Source: Arhodomonas sp051195215
GTDB lineage: Bacteria > Pseudomonadota > Gammaproteobacteria > Nitrococcales > Nitrococcaceae
Direction of reading: 5' to 3'
Assembly (NCBI RefSeq): GCF_051195215.1
Contig: NZ_JBNAZM010000003.1
Span: forward strand, 1-64,000
Length of the DNA: 64,000 bases
Positions 9,991 to 18,776 of the stretch are shown piece by piece. The position numbers and the translations under genes were made by a program. Position 1 is the first letter of the stretch, and every line of letters starts with the position of its first letter. The notes beneath the pieces were generated by a model, which had not been told where the DNA came from, made no database searches, and saw only the letters and a program-made list of their open reading frames with translations.

Positions 9991-11010
9991 ATGACCTTGG
10001 TTGACTATATCGCCACAGGGCGGTTCCCGCACACTCGGATGCGGCGGATGCGCCGCGACGACTTCTCGCGCCGGCTCATGCGCGAACACACCCTGACCGC
10101 CGATGACCTCATCTACCCGGTCTTCGTACTCGATGGCGAGAACCGTCGCGAGGCAGTCCCTTCCATGCCGGGCGTCGAGCGCCAGAGCGTCGACCTGCTG
10201 GCCGCGGAGGCGGAACACATCGCCGCGCTGGGGATTCCCGCGATCGCACTGTTCCCGGTCACGCCGCCGGAGCGAAAGAGCCTGGACGCCGCCGAGGCCT
10301 GGAACCCCCAGGGCATCGCTCAGCGTGCCGTACGCGCGATCAAGGACGCGGTCCCCGGGCTCGGCATAATCACCGACGTGGCACTGGACCCGTTCACCAG
10401 CCATGGTCAGGACGGACTGCTCGATACCGATGGCTACGTGATGAACGACGAGACGGTCGAGGCGCTGACGCGCCAGGCGCTCTCCCACGCCGAGGCGGGC
10501 GCGGACGTGGTCGCGCCCTCGGACATGATGGACGGGCGCATCTCTGCCATCCGCGGGGCATTCGAGCGTGATCGGCACACCCTCACCCGCATCCTCGCCT
10601 ACTCGGCCAAGTACGCCTCGAGCTTCTATGGGCCCTTCCGGGATGCGCTGGGCTCGGCCGGCAACCTGGGCAAGGCCGACAAGAAGACCTATCAGATGGA
10701 CCCGGCCAACTCCGACGAAGCGCTGCGCGAAATCGCCCAGGACATGGACGAGGGCGCCGACATGGTGATGATCAAGCCGGGCATGCCGTACCTCGACATC
10801 ATCCACCGCGCCAAGCACGAGCTGGGCGTGCCCACTTTCGCCTACCAGGTCAGTGGCGAGTACGCCATGCTCCGCGCCGCCGAGGCCAATGGCTGGCTCG
10901 ACGGACGCGCCTGCGCCGTGGAAGCGCTCACCGCCTTCAAGCGCGCTGGCGCCGACGGCGTACTCACTTACTTCGCCAAGGACGTGGCGGGCTGGCTGAA
11001 GGGCGCGTAA
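9991..11010 (+). CDS. hemB: Delta-aminolevulinic acid dehydratase (porphobilinogen synthase)
   Basis: Condenses two 5-aminolevulinate molecules to porphobilinogen in haem synthesis. The 339 residues from ATG 9991 match the family. It carries FPHTRMRRMRRDDFSRRL, the first active-site lysine region YSAKYASSFYGPFRDA and the Schiff-base lysine in MVMIKPGMPYLD. The open frame runs upstream through the MITE-like repeat, so I place the start where family similarity begins. GGAGG lies only 2 nt before ATG 9991, and TTG 9997, 8 nt after it, is a possible alternative start. Single-gene unit before aroE. Confidence 0.95.
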   Translation: MTLVDYIATGRFPHTRMRRMRRDDFSRRLMREHTLTADDLIYPVFVLDGENRREAVPSMPGVERQSVDLLAAEAEHIAALGIPAIALFPVTPPERKSLDAAEAWNPQGIAQRAVRAIKDAVPGLGIITDVALDPFTSHGQDGLLDTDGYVMNDETVEALTRQALSHAEAGADVVAPSDMMDGRISAIRGAFERDRHTLTRILAYSAKYASSFYGPFRDALGSAGNLGKADKKTYQMDPANSDEALREIAQDMDEGADMVMIKPGMPYLDIIHRAKHELGVPTFAYQVSGEYAMLRAAEANGWLDGRACAVEALTAFKRAGADGVLTYFAKDVAGWLKGA

Positions 11011-11022
11011 TCGCGCCCGGTG

Positions 11023-11106
11023 AGAAGCGGCAAGCACCAAGTTCAACGAGGAAAGCCCACGATCACCGAAGGGCTTTCCACTTTGATCTTTCGACTTGAG
11101 ACTGTT
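11023..11106. repeat. Intergenic element with inverted AAGTTGAAAG-type arms (copy 2)
   Basis: The left arm has aagcaccaagttcaacgagg then aaagccc; the right arm is gggctttcc then actttgatctttcgacttga. The arms are separated by only about 12 bp, so the whole unit could fold into one hairpin. It separates hemB from aroE. Confidence 0.55.
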
Positions 11107-11110
11107 TTCT

Positions 11111-11926
11111 ATGGACCGCTACGCCGTAATGGGCAACCCCATCGCCCACTCCAAATCACCGCGCATTCACCAGCTGTTCGCCGAGCAGACGGGGCAGGCG
11201 CTGACCTACGAGAAGATTCTCGTGCCCGCGGGCGGTTTCGCCGCCGCCGTGGCGGAGTTCGAGGCGGCAGGGGGGTTGGGGCTCAACGTCACGGTGCCGT
11301 TCAAGGGGGATGCCTGGGCGCTGGCCGACAATCTCTCGGATCGCGCCGAACGGGCGCGGGCGGTGAATACACTAATCATCAGCGAGGCGGGCCTGTACGG
11401 CGACAACACCGACGGTACCGGCCTCGTACGCGACTTGCGCGACAACCACGGCGTCCGACTCAACGGCGCGCGGCTGTTGCTGCTGGGGGCCGGCGGGGCG
11501 GCCCGGGGCGTGCTGCCCTCCCTGCTCGCCGAAAATCCCGCCCGAGTCCATATCGCCAATCGCACCGGCGAGAAAGCCTCGACGCTCGCCGCCGATTTCG
11601 CCGACCTGGGCGAGACCGACGGCGGCGGTTTCGAGACCCTGGATGATGGGGAACGCTTCGACGTGGTCATCAACGCCACCGCAGCCGGGCTCTCCGGGGA
11701 AATTCCACCGCTGCCGGAAACCCTGCTGGCCGCTGGCGCCACCTGCTACGACATGGTTTACGCCGATGAACCCACCGCCTTCGTGCGCTGGGCGCAAGCA
11801 CACGGGGCCGCGCAGGCCCTGGACGGGCTGGGCATGCTGGTGGAGCAGGCCGCCGAGTCGTTCTTCCTCTGGCGCGGGCAACGCCCGGATACCGACGCGG
11901 TAATAAACACACTGCGCGGCACATGA
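11111..11926 (+). CDS. aroE: Shikimate dehydrogenase
   Basis: NADP-dependent reduction of 3-dehydroshikimate in the chorismate pathway. The 271 residues start at MDRYAVMGNPIAHSKSPRIH, the classic shikimate-binding N-terminus. It then has LNVTVPFKGDAW with the catalytic lysine, GDNTDGTGLVRDL, the NADP loop LLGAGGAARGVLP, and the closing ALDGLGMLVEQAAESF. Five upstream codons are in frame, but family length supports the ATG at 11111. The stop overlaps the antiporter start (ATGA). Confidence 0.96.
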   Translation: MDRYAVMGNPIAHSKSPRIHQLFAEQTGQALTYEKILVPAGGFAAAVAEFEAAGGLGLNVTVPFKGDAWALADNLSDRAERARAVNTLIISEAGLYGDNTDGTGLVRDLRDNHGVRLNGARLLLLGAGGAARGVLPSLLAENPARVHIANRTGEKASTLAADFADLGETDGGGFETLDDGERFDVVINATAAGLSGEIPPLPETLLAAGATCYDMVYADEPTAFVRWAQAHGAAQALDGLGMLVEQAAESFFLWRGQRPDTDAVINTLRGT

Positions 11927-13155
11927 ACGGCCTGGACGCCGCCACCGATATCAACGCCATTCTGGTCCTGCTGGTGGGGGGCGCCACCGCCGCCTCGATG
12001 CTGCTGCGCGCCGCCTGCCACCGCATCGATATCCCGCCGCTGGTGGGCTTCCTCCTGCTCGGAATCGGCCTGAGCACCCTCGATGCGTTCTACGGCTTCA
12101 TCACAACACCGGTTCGCGACGGTGTCGAAATGCTCGCCAGCCTGGGCCTGGTCGCCCTGCTGTTCCGCGTGGGTCTCGGCCTCGACCTCCGCAACCTGCT
12201 GGCCAAGCTGCCCGGCGCCAGTCTCATCTGGATCGGCAACGTCGCGGTCTCCGGCTTCGCCGGCTACGCCGCCGCACGCTGGGGGCTCGGTCTCGCCCTG
12301 ATTCCGTCGCTGGTGGTGGCCGTGGCGCTCACCGCGACGAGCATCGGTGTGGCCGTCCCAATCTGGCAGGACGCAGGCATGCTGAACGGCGACGCGGGCA
12401 CCCTTACCGTGGATGTGGCCGAGCTGGACGATGTCTCGGGCGTAGTACTCATGGCGCTTCTTTTCGCGGTCATGCCGGTACTGCAGTTCGGTGACGGCAC
12501 GTTCTGGGAATCGCTCGGTGTTGCCGCCGGCGAGCTCACACTGCGCTTCTTGGGGTTCATCGCCTTCTGCTGGCTCTTCGCCCATTTCGCCGAGCCGGCG
12601 CTACATCGTTTTCTACGGCGCTGGGAGCGGCCACCGGAACGGCTGCTCACCGTTGTCGGCCTGGGTGCCGCCATCGCCGCGATCGCCGGGGTGCTGGGGT
12701 TTTCGCTGGCCATTGGCGCCCTGTTCGCGGGCGTGATGTTCAGCGCCTACCCGGAGCGTGTCCAGTCCGAAAGCGCCTATCGCCTGCTCTACGACTTCCT
12801 CACCCCGTATTTCTTCATAGCCATCGGCATGCGGCTGGAGCCCATGCTGCTGCCGGCGGCCCTCGGCGCGGGTGCCGTGCTACTCGTCGCGGCGGTCGCG
12901 GGCAAGCTCGCCGGCACCTACCTGCCCGCGCGCCTGACCACCGATCGCGCCTCCGCGCAACTCATCGCGCTCAGCATGGTCCCGCGCGCCGAGATCGCCA
13001 TGGTGGTCGTCCACCAGGCCCACCGCCTGTGGCCGGAGGCCGTAACCGCCAAGCTCTATGGCGCCATGACGGTGGTGACACTGGCGACCTGTGTCGTCAC
13101 ACCACCGCTACTGAGCCGCTTGCTGGAGCGCCATAGCACGAATGCCCAGCGTTGA
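11923..13155 (+). CDS. Cation:proton antiporter (CPA2/Kef-type membrane domain)
   Basis: A 410-residue polytopic membrane protein with about 11-12 hydrophobic helices, of the Na+/H+ exchanger (monovalent cation:proton antiporter-2) fold. LRAACHRIDIPPLVGFLLLG near the start and the VDVAELDDVSGVVLMALLF acidic helix (about 164-182) carry the expected ion-path Asp residues. It lacks the C-terminal RCK/TrkA-N domain of KefB/KefC, so it is a membrane-domain-only member. The substrate ion is unknown. It overlaps aroE by 4 nt and is probably cotranscribed. Confidence 0.88.
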   Translation: MNGLDAATDINAILVLLVGGATAASMLLRAACHRIDIPPLVGFLLLGIGLSTLDAFYGFITTPVRDGVEMLASLGLVALLFRVGLGLDLRNLLAKLPGASLIWIGNVAVSGFAGYAAARWGLGLALIPSLVVAVALTATSIGVAVPIWQDAGMLNGDAGTLTVDVAELDDVSGVVLMALLFAVMPVLQFGDGTFWESLGVAAGELTLRFLGFIAFCWLFAHFAEPALHRFLRRWERPPERLLTVVGLGAAIAAIAGVLGFSLAIGALFAGVMFSAYPERVQSESAYRLLYDFLTPYFFIAIGMRLEPMLLPAALGAGAVLLVAAVAGKLAGTYLPARLTTDRASAQLIALSMVPRAEIAMVVVHQAHRLWPEAVTAKLYGAMTVVTLATCVVTPPLLSRLLERHSTNAQR

Positions 13156-13205
13156 ACCCGCAGGTGGACGGAGCAACGCGACGTCCACCATTCGATGGAG
13201 GGCGA

Positions 13206-13500
13206 GCTGCAAGTTGAAAGCTGAAAGCTAAAAGTTGCAAGTGCGGCACCCGACCCGATGTACGCCGATCGTGATGGCGCGACGCTAGATTACGCCAACA
13301 TGAGGCCGGGAGGTTCACGGCCGCAAACGGGGGCAAACCACAACCTTCAGGAAAAGGTGGCCTACGCGTAGCTCCTTCCACCCTACTTTTCCGCACCTGG
13401 CAACGACCAGGTAACCGATGCATCCACCGCGCCACCGCGCGGCGTCGCTTATCGTAGACGCTCGCCGCACTTGAAACTTGCGACTTTCGACTTGTCACTC
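13206..13500. repeat. Intergenic element with inverted AAGTTGAAAG-type arms (copy 3)
   Basis: The left arm at 13206-13246 has caagttgaaagctgaaagct then aaaagttgcaagtgcggc. The right arm at 13464-13500 is its imperfect inverse, gccgcacttgaaacttgcga then ctttcgacttg. The core of about 220 bp carries no credible gene. This element is essentially all that the 366-bp gap between the antiporter and the convergent aspartoacylase-type gene contains. Confidence 0.6.
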
Positions 13501-13521
13501 GCCTCGCCAGCGGCGCAGGCT

Positions 13522-14574
13522 TCACACGATCGGGGGCTCGGGGTCGTCGCCCTGCCACTCCTGGTCTTCCTCGAGCTCGCGATTGAAGGCCTTGACGTAG
13601 CGGGCGACGCGGCGGACGGCATCGAAGCGGGCGATGTGGAACAGCGCCTCGCCCTCATGGACGAGAGGCAGGTTGTTGCGGCCGATGACGATACCGCTGG
13701 TGATGGCCTCCACCGCGATCTCTTTCTCGCCGAAAGGGTCGGCGATGAACCCCAGGGCCTGCCCCTGCTGGACGTGGGCACCCAGTGCCACGATGGCGCG
13801 GAACATGCCGTCCTGCTCGGCGCGGACCCAGGTGCTGTTGTTGGCGGCGTAGCTCTCACGCGCCCGCCGCCGTGACCGGCTCGGCGCAATCATGCCGAGA
13901 TGGCGCATGACCTGGACCACGCCCTGCACGCCGGCTTTGATGGACTGCTCGTCGAAACGCAGCGCCTCTCCCGCCTCGTAGGTCACCACCGGACGGCTCT
14001 CGTCGTTACACACCTGTCTCAGGCTGCCCTCGATCAGGGGCGTGTTGATGATCACGGGGGTTCCGAAGGCTTGCGCCATCGCCTCGCAATCGGGATCGTC
14101 AAGGTTCGCGCGGACCTGGGGCAGATTCTCACGGTGAATCGCCCCGGTGTGCAGATCGATGACGTGAGTCGCCTTGGCCAGAATCTCGGTACGGAACAGG
14201 TTGGCAAGGCGGCTGGCCAGCGACCCGCGCTCGCTGCCGGGAAAGGCGCGGTTGAGATCGCGCCGGTCGGGCAGGTAGCGGGACCGGTCGGTGAAACCGA
14301 AGACGTTGACGATGGGCACGGCGAGCAGCGTACCGCGCAGGCGGCGCAGAGCGGGGAGCTGCAGGAGCCGCCGGATGATCTCCACACCGTTGATCTCGTC
14401 GCCGTGGATGGCGGCATTGACCAGGAGTACGGGCCCTTCCCGGCGACCGCGGATCACCTGCACCGGCAGCGTCACCGGGGCATGGGTGTAAAGCAGAGCC
14501 GCGGGTATGTCGATGGTTCGGCGTGAGCCGGGGCGAACCTCCGTGCCACCGATGGTGAGTGGCTCGACCGCCAT
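13522..14574 (-). CDS. Succinylglutamate desuccinylase/aspartoacylase family zinc hydrolase
   Basis: A 350-residue M14-like zinc carboxypeptidase-fold protein. Zinc ligands are visible in NAAIHGDEINGVE (HxxE, about 54-66) and in VIDLHTGAIHR (about 136-146); ITSGIVIGRNNLPLVHEGEALFHI in the C-terminal part is typical of the AstE/AspA-like branch. Members deacylate N-acyl amino acids, and many are associated with RimK-type ligases; the substrate is not predictable here. It starts one nucleotide inside the stop of the gamma carbonic anhydrase gene, so the two form an operon. Confidence 0.88.
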   Translation of the reverse strand: MAVEPLTIGGTEVRPGSRRTIDIPAALLYTHAPVTLPVQVIRGRREGPVLLVNAAIHGDEINGVEIIRRLLQLPALRRLRGTLLAVPIVNVFGFTDRSRYLPDRRDLNRAFPGSERGSLASRLANLFRTEILAKATHVIDLHTGAIHRENLPQVRANLDDPDCEAMAQAFGTPVIINTPLIEGSLRQVCNDESRPVVTYEAGEALRFDEQSIKAGVQGVVQVMRHLGMIAPSRSRRRARESYAANNSTWVRAEQDGMFRAIVALGAHVQQGQALGFIADPFGEKEIAVEAITSGIVIGRNNLPLVHEGEALFHIARFDAVRRVARYVKAFNRELEEDQEWQGDDPEPPIV

Positions 14575-15104
14575 CAGGCCTTGCCCTCGTGCTTCTCCTT
14601 CACCCGCACGTAGTGCCGCGCCGAGTAGACGAGCTGCTCGCGCTCGCTGTCGGTGAGCTCGCGGGCGGCCTTGGCGGGGCTGCCCATGTACAGGAACCCG
14701 GAATCGAGGCGCTTGCCCGGCGGCACCAGCGCATTGGCGCCGAGGATGACGTCGTCCTCGACCACCGCACCATCCATGATCACGGCGCCCATGCCCACGA
14801 GCACGCGGCTGCCGATGGTGCAGGCATGAACGACGGCCCGGTGGCCGACCGTGACGTCTTCGCCCACGACGGTGGGCAGGCCGCCCGGCGTGTACGGTCC
14901 GTCGTGGGCGACGTGCACGATCGTGCCATCCTGTATGTTGCTGCGGTCACCGATGGTGATGCGGTTGACGTCACCGCGAAGCACCGTCGTCGGCCACACC
15001 GAGACGTCCTCGCCCAGGGTAACGTCGCCGATCACCACGGCGGACTCGTCGATCCAGGCCGAGTGGGCGACGCGGGGCCACTTTTCGTCGAACGGTCGGA
15101 TCAT
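14574..15104 (-). CDS. Gamma carbonic anhydrase family protein
   Basis: Left-handed beta-helix protein of 176 residues built of hexapeptide turns. Metal-ligand histidines appear in IVHVAHD and in VTVGHRAVVHAC (about 70-98), the expected spacing for gamma-class enzymes such as CaiE/YrdA/PaaY. An open frame continues upstream, but the family start is MIRPFDEKWPRVAHSAWID at 15104. Activity as a carbonic anhydrase is not certain for this subgroup. First gene of a two-gene unit with the aspartoacylase-type hydrolase. Confidence 0.9.
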   Translation of the reverse strand: MIRPFDEKWPRVAHSAWIDESAVVIGDVTLGEDVSVWPTTVLRGDVNRITIGDRSNIQDGTIVHVAHDGPYTPGGLPTVVGEDVTVGHRAVVHACTIGSRVLVGMGAVIMDGAVVEDDVILGANALVPPGKRLDSGFLYMGSPAKAARELTDSEREQLVYSARHYVRVKEKHEGKA

Positions 15105-15118
15105 CGCGACACCTACGC

Positions 15119-15206
15119 TGTCGAGTTCAAAGTCGAAAGTACAACGTCCAGAGCGTCCGCGCGGCGACGCCACTTGCTACTTTCCCGCTTCATACTTTGA
15201 ACTGGA
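15119..15206. repeat. Intergenic element with inverted AAGTTGAAAG-type arms (copy 4)
   Basis: The left arm is gagttcaaagtcgaaagtac; the right arm, acttgctactttcccgcttc then atactttgaactgg, is its imperfect inverse, around a core of about 25 bp. It fills the gap between gor and the carbonic anhydrase gene. Confidence 0.55.
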
Positions 15207-15208
15207 AA

Positions 15209-16567
15209 TCACGTCATGGTAACGACTTCCTCGGCGCTGGTCGGGTGAATCGCCACGGTGTCGTCGAAATCGGCCTTGGTCGCGCCCATACGCACGGCGA
15301 CGGCGAACCCCTGGAGCATCTCGTCGGCGCCGTTGCCGAAGAGGTGGACACCAACCACACGCTCTTCGTCGCCGACGCACACGAGCTTCATGGCACTGCG
15401 CCGCTTCGCCTCCTGAGCGGCGAGGGCGTATTCCATGGGGATGAAACGCGTGGTGTAGACCCGCACCGCCTCGTCGCCATGGCGCTCACGCGCTTGCGCC
15501 TCCGTTAGCCCCACGGTGCCGATGGGTGGGTGGGTGAACACCACCGTCGGGATATTCTCGTAGGGTAGGTACCGGTCGGCATGGCCGCCAAAGAGCCGGT
15601 CGGCGAGCCGGCGGCCGGCGGCGATGGCCACCGGCGTGAGCTGGAATGCGCCGCCGATGACATCCCCCAGCGCGAAGATGTGGGGCACGTTGGTGGCCTG
15701 GTAACGGTCCACGGCAAGAGTGCCGTTGTTGCGCGCGGCGACACCGGCCTTGCGCAGGTCGAGCCCGGTGGTGCTGGACTCGCGGCCGATCGCCCAGACG
15801 ACCTGCTCGAGCCCGTCGACGCGCTGGCCGTCCTCGGCCTCCATCGTCAGGGTCTGGCCCTTGCGCGCAAGCCGCACTGGCGTGAAGTGGTTGACCACCT
15901 CGATGCCCTCGGCGGCGGCCGCCTCCAGGTAGGCCTCCTGGATGATCGGATCGAAGTGGCGCAGCGGAGCCTCTCGCCGTACCACCAGGCGAACGTTGGC
16001 ACCGAGGGCGCGCAGCACGCCGGCAAGCTCGACGGCGATATAGCCGGCGCCGACAACGGCAACCTCACCGGGGCAATGGGTCAACGCGAAGAAACCGTCG
16101 GAGTCGATCCCGAGCTCCGCGCCCGGAATATCCGGGACCGTCGGCCTGCCGCCCACAGCGATCACGAACCGCTCCGCGGTGACGCGCTCACCATCGACAT
16201 CCAGCGTGTGCTCGTCGACGAAGCGCGCGTTGCCGCGCAAAAGCGCCACCTCCGATTTCTCCAGGTTGCGCGCGTAAATGTCGTTGAGGCGGCGGATGTA
16301 CGCCTCGCGGCGCTCCACCAGCGCCGCCCAGTCGAGACCGCGCGCGTCCACGTCGAAGCCGTAGTCCGCCGCGTGGGCCAGGGCCTCCCCGGTGTGGGCC
16401 GCATTCCACATGACTTTCTTGGGCACGCAGCCCACGTTCACGCAGGTACCGCCGAGGCGCTCGCGCTCGACCACGGCGCAGCGGGCGCCGTGGGCCGCCG
16501 CGCGCCGGGCAGTGGCGATGCCCCCGCTGCCCCCACCGATACAGATAAGATCGAAATCCTTGCTCAT
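15209..16567 (-). CDS. gor: Glutathione-disulfide reductase
   Basis: NADPH-dependent reduction of oxidised glutathione in the cytosol. The 452 residues start MSKDFDLICIGGGSGG with FAD-binding glycines. The redox pair C42/C47 is in GGTCVNVGCVPKKVMW, the NADPH motif is VVGAGYIAVELAGVL, and the catalytic His/Glu occur in the C-terminal VAIHPTSAEE. Arginines in RLVVRREAPLRHFD fit NADPH preference. An in-frame start 13 codons upstream is less likely by family alignment. It is divergent from prlC. Confidence 0.94.
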   Translation of the reverse strand: MSKDFDLICIGGGSGGIATARRAAAHGARCAVVERERLGGTCVNVGCVPKKVMWNAAHTGEALAHAADYGFDVDARGLDWAALVERREAYIRRLNDIYARNLEKSEVALLRGNARFVDEHTLDVDGERVTAERFVIAVGGRPTVPDIPGAELGIDSDGFFALTHCPGEVAVVGAGYIAVELAGVLRALGANVRLVVRREAPLRHFDPIIQEAYLEAAAAEGIEVVNHFTPVRLARKGQTLTMEAEDGQRVDGLEQVVWAIGRESSTTGLDLRKAGVAARNNGTLAVDRYQATNVPHIFALGDVIGGAFQLTPVAIAAGRRLADRLFGGHADRYLPYENIPTVVFTHPPIGTVGLTEAQARERHGDEAVRVYTTRFIPMEYALAAQEAKRRSAMKLVCVGDEERVVGVHLFGNGADEMLQGFAVAVRMGATKADFDDTVAIHPTSAEEVVTMT

Positions 16568-16688
16568 TCGCTTAGCAGCCCCAACGTAGATGGCACAATC
16601 GGGCATACGGAATACGCGCCCAATCTACTCATTCGCGACCGGCAGGCAAAGTACAACCTCCGCCCCCGGCGCGCTGACGAGGACGACA

Positions 16689-18728
16689 ATGACCAATCCC
16701 CTTCTCGAGACCGACAGCCTCCCGCGCTTCGAGGCCATCACCCCCGATCACGCGGAGCCGGCGATCGACGAGATTCTCGCCGACAACCGCGCGCGCATCG
16801 AGCGCCTGCTCGCCGCGGGCGGCCCCTACACCTGGGACAACCTGGTGGCCCCCCTGGAGGCGATGAACGAGCGGCTGATGCGTGCATGGTCACCGGTGTC
16901 GCACATGAATGCGGTGATCAACAGCGACGCCCTGCGCAATGCGTACAACGCCTGCCTGCCCAAGCTGTCCGCCTACCAGACCGAGCTCGGCCAGAACACC
17001 GCACTCTACGAGGCTTACCGCGAGGTCGCCGCGCGCGAAGACTTCGACTCGCTCGACCCCGCCCGACGCGCCACTGTCGAGCATGCCCTACGCGATTTCC
17101 GCCTCGCCGGCGTGGCGCTACCCGACGACGCAAAACGCCGCTTCGCCGAGATCGCCGGCCGCCTCCCGGAGCTATCCGCGAAGTTCGAGGAGAATCTTCT
17201 CGACGCCACCAACGCCTGGCACAAGCACCTTGCCGACGAGAGTGCGCTCGCCGGCCTTCCCGAGACCGCCCGTGCCGTCGCCCGCCAGGCGGCCGAGGCC
17301 GAGGGCGAAAGCGGCTACCGGCTCACGCTGGAGTTCCCGAGCGTCTACGCAGTGCTCACCTACGCCGACGACCGCAGCCTCCGCCGCGAGGTCTACGAGG
17401 CCTTCGTCACCCGCGCCTCCGAGGTGGGTCCGACCGCCGGCACCTACGACAATCGCGCCGTAATGGAGGAAATCCTCGCCCTGCGCCACGAGCAGGCGCA
17501 GCTGCTCGGCTTCGCGAACTACGCCGAGCTCTCTCTCGAACCCAAGATGGCGCGCAGCGTCGACGAGGTCACGGGCTTCCTCCGGGACCTCGCCGGGCGC
17601 AGTGTCCCGCGGGCGCGGGAGGAGTTCGCCGAGCTCGAAGCATTCGCGCGTGAGCGCGATGGCCTCGACCGGCTGGAGGCCTGGGACGTGGGGTACTACG
17701 GGCAGAAGCTGCGTGAGGCGCGCTTCGAGCTATCGCCCGAAGACCTGCGCCCTTACTTCCCTGTCCATCGCGTCATGCAGGGGCTCTTCGACGTGGTCGA
17801 GCGGCTCTACGGCATCCACATCACCGAGCGCGAGGGCGTGGAGACGTGGCACCCGGATGTGCGCTTCTTCGAGATCCGGGATACCGACGGCACGCTCCGC
17901 GGACAGTTCTACACGGATCTCTACGCCCGTGCGAAGAAACGCGGCGGTGCCTGGATGGATGTCTGCCGCTCACGCTACGAGCTCGAAGAGACCGAACAGG
18001 TGCCGGTGGCCTACCTCACCTGCAACTTCACCCCGCCGGTGGGCGACGTTCCGGCCCTGCTCACCCATGACGAGGTGGAGACGCTCTTTCACGAATTCGG
18101 CCACGGCCTCCACCACATGCTCACCCGGGTGGGCGTACCCAGTGTCGCCGGCATCAGCAGCGTACCCTGGGACGCCGTGGAGCTGCCCAGCCAGTTGATG
18201 GAGAATTGGACCTGGGAACGCGAAGCGCTGGATCTCTTCGCCGCGCACCACGAGACCGGCGAGCCCCTGCCGAAGGCACTGTTCGAGCGTATGCGCGCCG
18301 CGCGCAACTTCCAGTCCGCGATGCAGATGGTCCGTCAGCTCGAATTCTCGCTGTTCGACTTCCGTGTGCACGCGGAGTACGACCCGGCCGCGGGGCCGAG
18401 GATTTACGAGCTACTGGCGGAAGTACGCGAGCAGGTGGCCGTCGTCCATCCGCCGGCGTTCAACCGTTTCCCCAACACCTTCGCTCACATATTCGCCGGT
18501 GGCTACGCGGCGGGGTACTACAGCTACAAATGGGCGGAAGTGCTCTCGGCGGACGCCTACTCGCGTTTCGAGGAGGAAGGGATCTTCAACCGGGACACCG
18601 GGCAGAGCTTTCTGCGCGAGATCCTGGAGCGCGGCGGCACCGGCGAGTTCACGACCTTCTTCCGCACCTTCCGCGGGCGCGAGCCCAGCATCGAGCCACT
18701 GCTGCGCCACAGCGGCCTGGCGGCTTAG
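16689..18728 (+). CDS. prlC: Oligopeptidase A (M3 family metallopeptidase)
   Basis: Cytosolic zinc oligopeptidase degrading signal peptides and short peptides. The 679 residues match E. coli PrlC. The active site HEFGH lies at 468-472 within LFHEFGHGLHHML, with the third zinc-ligand region ENWTWEREALDLFAAH about 33 residues later. The family start MTNPLLETDSLPRFEAITPD fixes the ATG at 16689, preceded by a GAGGA ribosome site; the open frame extends 33 codons farther upstream. It converges on the SulP gene. Confidence 0.96.
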   Translation: MTNPLLETDSLPRFEAITPDHAEPAIDEILADNRARIERLLAAGGPYTWDNLVAPLEAMNERLMRAWSPVSHMNAVINSDALRNAYNACLPKLSAYQTELGQNTALYEAYREVAAREDFDSLDPARRATVEHALRDFRLAGVALPDDAKRRFAEIAGRLPELSAKFEENLLDATNAWHKHLADESALAGLPETARAVARQAAEAEGESGYRLTLEFPSVYAVLTYADDRSLRREVYEAFVTRASEVGPTAGTYDNRAVMEEILALRHEQAQLLGFANYAELSLEPKMARSVDEVTGFLRDLAGRSVPRAREEFAELEAFARERDGLDRLEAWDVGYYGQKLREARFELSPEDLRPYFPVHRVMQGLFDVVERLYGIHITEREGVETWHPDVRFFEIRDTDGTLRGQFYTDLYARAKKRGGAWMDVCRSRYELEETEQVPVAYLTCNFTPPVGDVPALLTHDEVETLFHEFGHGLHHMLTRVGVPSVAGISSVPWDAVELPSQLMENWTWEREALDLFAAHHETGEPLPKALFERMRAARNFQSAMQMVRQLEFSLFDFRVHAEYDPAAGPRIYELLAEVREQVAVVHPPAFNRFPNTFAHIFAGGYAAGYYSYKWAEVLSADAYSRFEEEGIFNRDTGQSFLREILERGGTGEFTTFFRTFRGREPSIEPLLRHSGLAA

Positions 18729-18776
18729 CCCGCGGGAGCGGGACGTGCGTCGAGTTCCAGAGCACCGCCGCGGGCG

